Shown: piece after piece, positions 63,712 through 64,000 of the stretch | Position numbering within the stretch: the stretch's first letter is position 1 | Layout: each line of letters starts with the position of its first letter | Source: Pseudolabrys sp. FHR47 | GTDB taxonomy: Bacteria > Pseudomonadota > Alphaproteobacteria > Rhizobiales > Xanthobacteraceae | Assembly: GCF_005153485.1 (NCBI RefSeq) | Contig: NZ_CP039740.1 | Coordinates: 3,661,001 to 3,725,000 of the forward strand | Direction: 5' to 3' | DNA length: 64,000 nt | Made by a program: the position numbers and the translations under genes | The notes under the pieces: model-generated | The model's database searches: none | Told to the model about the DNA's origin: nothing | Seen by the model: only the letters and a program-made list of their open reading frames with translations

Positions 63712-64000
63712 ATGAAGACCCCGAAGGCCTTGAGCGATGTCGAACATAAGGCCGCACGGCAGCTCGACATGCTGATGCGCGCGGTGAAGAAACAATATCG
63801 CCGCTTTGTTTCGACCGGCTCTCGGACCCGCCCGCAAACGGCCGAACGGCGCTACATCCGGGCGGCGGAAGAAACAATCGTCAGTGCCGAGAAGATCATC
63901 GCCCGGCTCAAGCCGCGCATCGCAGCGGCCAAGCGCTCACTCGGAGTCTCGGAGACAAGAGCCAAACGCAAGGTCAAGCGGAAGACGGCGCGGGCTGCGG
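63712..64000 (+). CDS. Basic helical protein, partial at the window edge
   Basis: An open frame starts at ATG 63712 with GGAGGAAC just upstream and runs off the right edge after about 96 codons. The product is very rich in Lys, Arg and Ala (KTPKALSDVEHKAARQLDML, later AAKRSLGVSETRAKRKVKRK). It looks helical with a histone H1-like basic tail, suggesting a nucleic-acid-binding protein. The end is missing, so family and length are unknown. Frames on the opposite strand here are shadows. Confidence 0.6.
   Translation, partial: MKTPKALSDVEHKAARQLDMLMRAVKKQYRRFVSTGSRTRPQTAERRYIRAAEETIVSAEKIIARLKPRIAAAKRSLGVSETRAKRKVKRKTARAA

Overview
The window comes from the chromosome of a GC-rich alphaproteobacterium, most likely order Hyphomicrobiales (Rhizobiales) near Bradyrhizobium, Rhodopseudomonas or Pseudolabrys. 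The grounds are a ChpT-type phosphotransferase beside a CheA with its own receiver domain, an EipA/DUF1134 protein, an alphaproteobacterial RpoH, and many LysR, IclR, TRAP and Liv-type catabolic genes. The species is inferred from gene content only.

Layout: 1-3150 holds a small exported protein, a redoxin, a LysR regulator and a DUF305 membrane protein. 3153-9484 is a chemotaxis operon on the minus strand (cheA-cheW-cheY-cheB-cheR) with chpT upstream. 9629-20359 is housekeeping: cysQ, a YHS protein, eipA, a coiled-coil protein, tRNA-Val, tex, an AI-2E-type permease, small membrane proteins, and a kdgK-mgsA-eda sugar-acid operon. 20444-30739 is a catabolic cluster built around an IclR regulator. 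It pairs TRAP uptake with an FAD ring hydroxylase, an extradiol dioxygenase, an FAH-family hydrolase and a BKACE enzyme, which suggests meta-cleavage of a phenolic acid. 30749-36115 looks like an amine or pipecolate oxidation operon (FAD oxidase, aldehyde dehydrogenase, aminotransferase) with a divergent LysR. 36076-45886 is one co-directional run from a Liv ABC transporter through a cupin regulator and an ornithine-cyclodeaminase-like enzyme to a large molybdopterin oxidoreductase-reductase fusion.

46205-60688 is a 14.5-kb integrated island. It is bounded by an exact 17-bp direct repeat whose right copy is the 3' end of tRNA-Glu(CTC), and a 613-aa tyrosine integrase sits next to that tRNA. 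The left part has clearly lower GC. It carries the most interesting locus: a tight operon of a compact DnaG-type primase (CHC2 zinc ribbon plus TOPRIM), a 1093-aa reverse transcriptase with a long unexplained C-terminus, and a stand-alone nitrilase-family amidohydrolase. A DEDDh exonuclease lies convergent to it. Nitrilase domains are known partners of some defence-associated reverse transcriptases (DRT1/UG1); the three-gene version with a TOPRIM primase is the best candidate here for an undescribed antiviral or nucleic-acid-synthesis system. The rest of the island holds a core-only tyrosine recombinase, a frameshifted RNase H-like gene, a zinc-finger protein, a minimal family-A DNA polymerase-like protein, a roughly 650-nt non-coding region with long-range base pairing, an HNH endonuclease, and a restriction-modification C-protein-like regulator with matching operators.

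After the island come a DUF6476 protein, an rluA-family pseudouridine synthase broken by a one-base frameshift near its 3' end, rpoH with a structured leader and a strong terminator, and a gene cut by the window edge.
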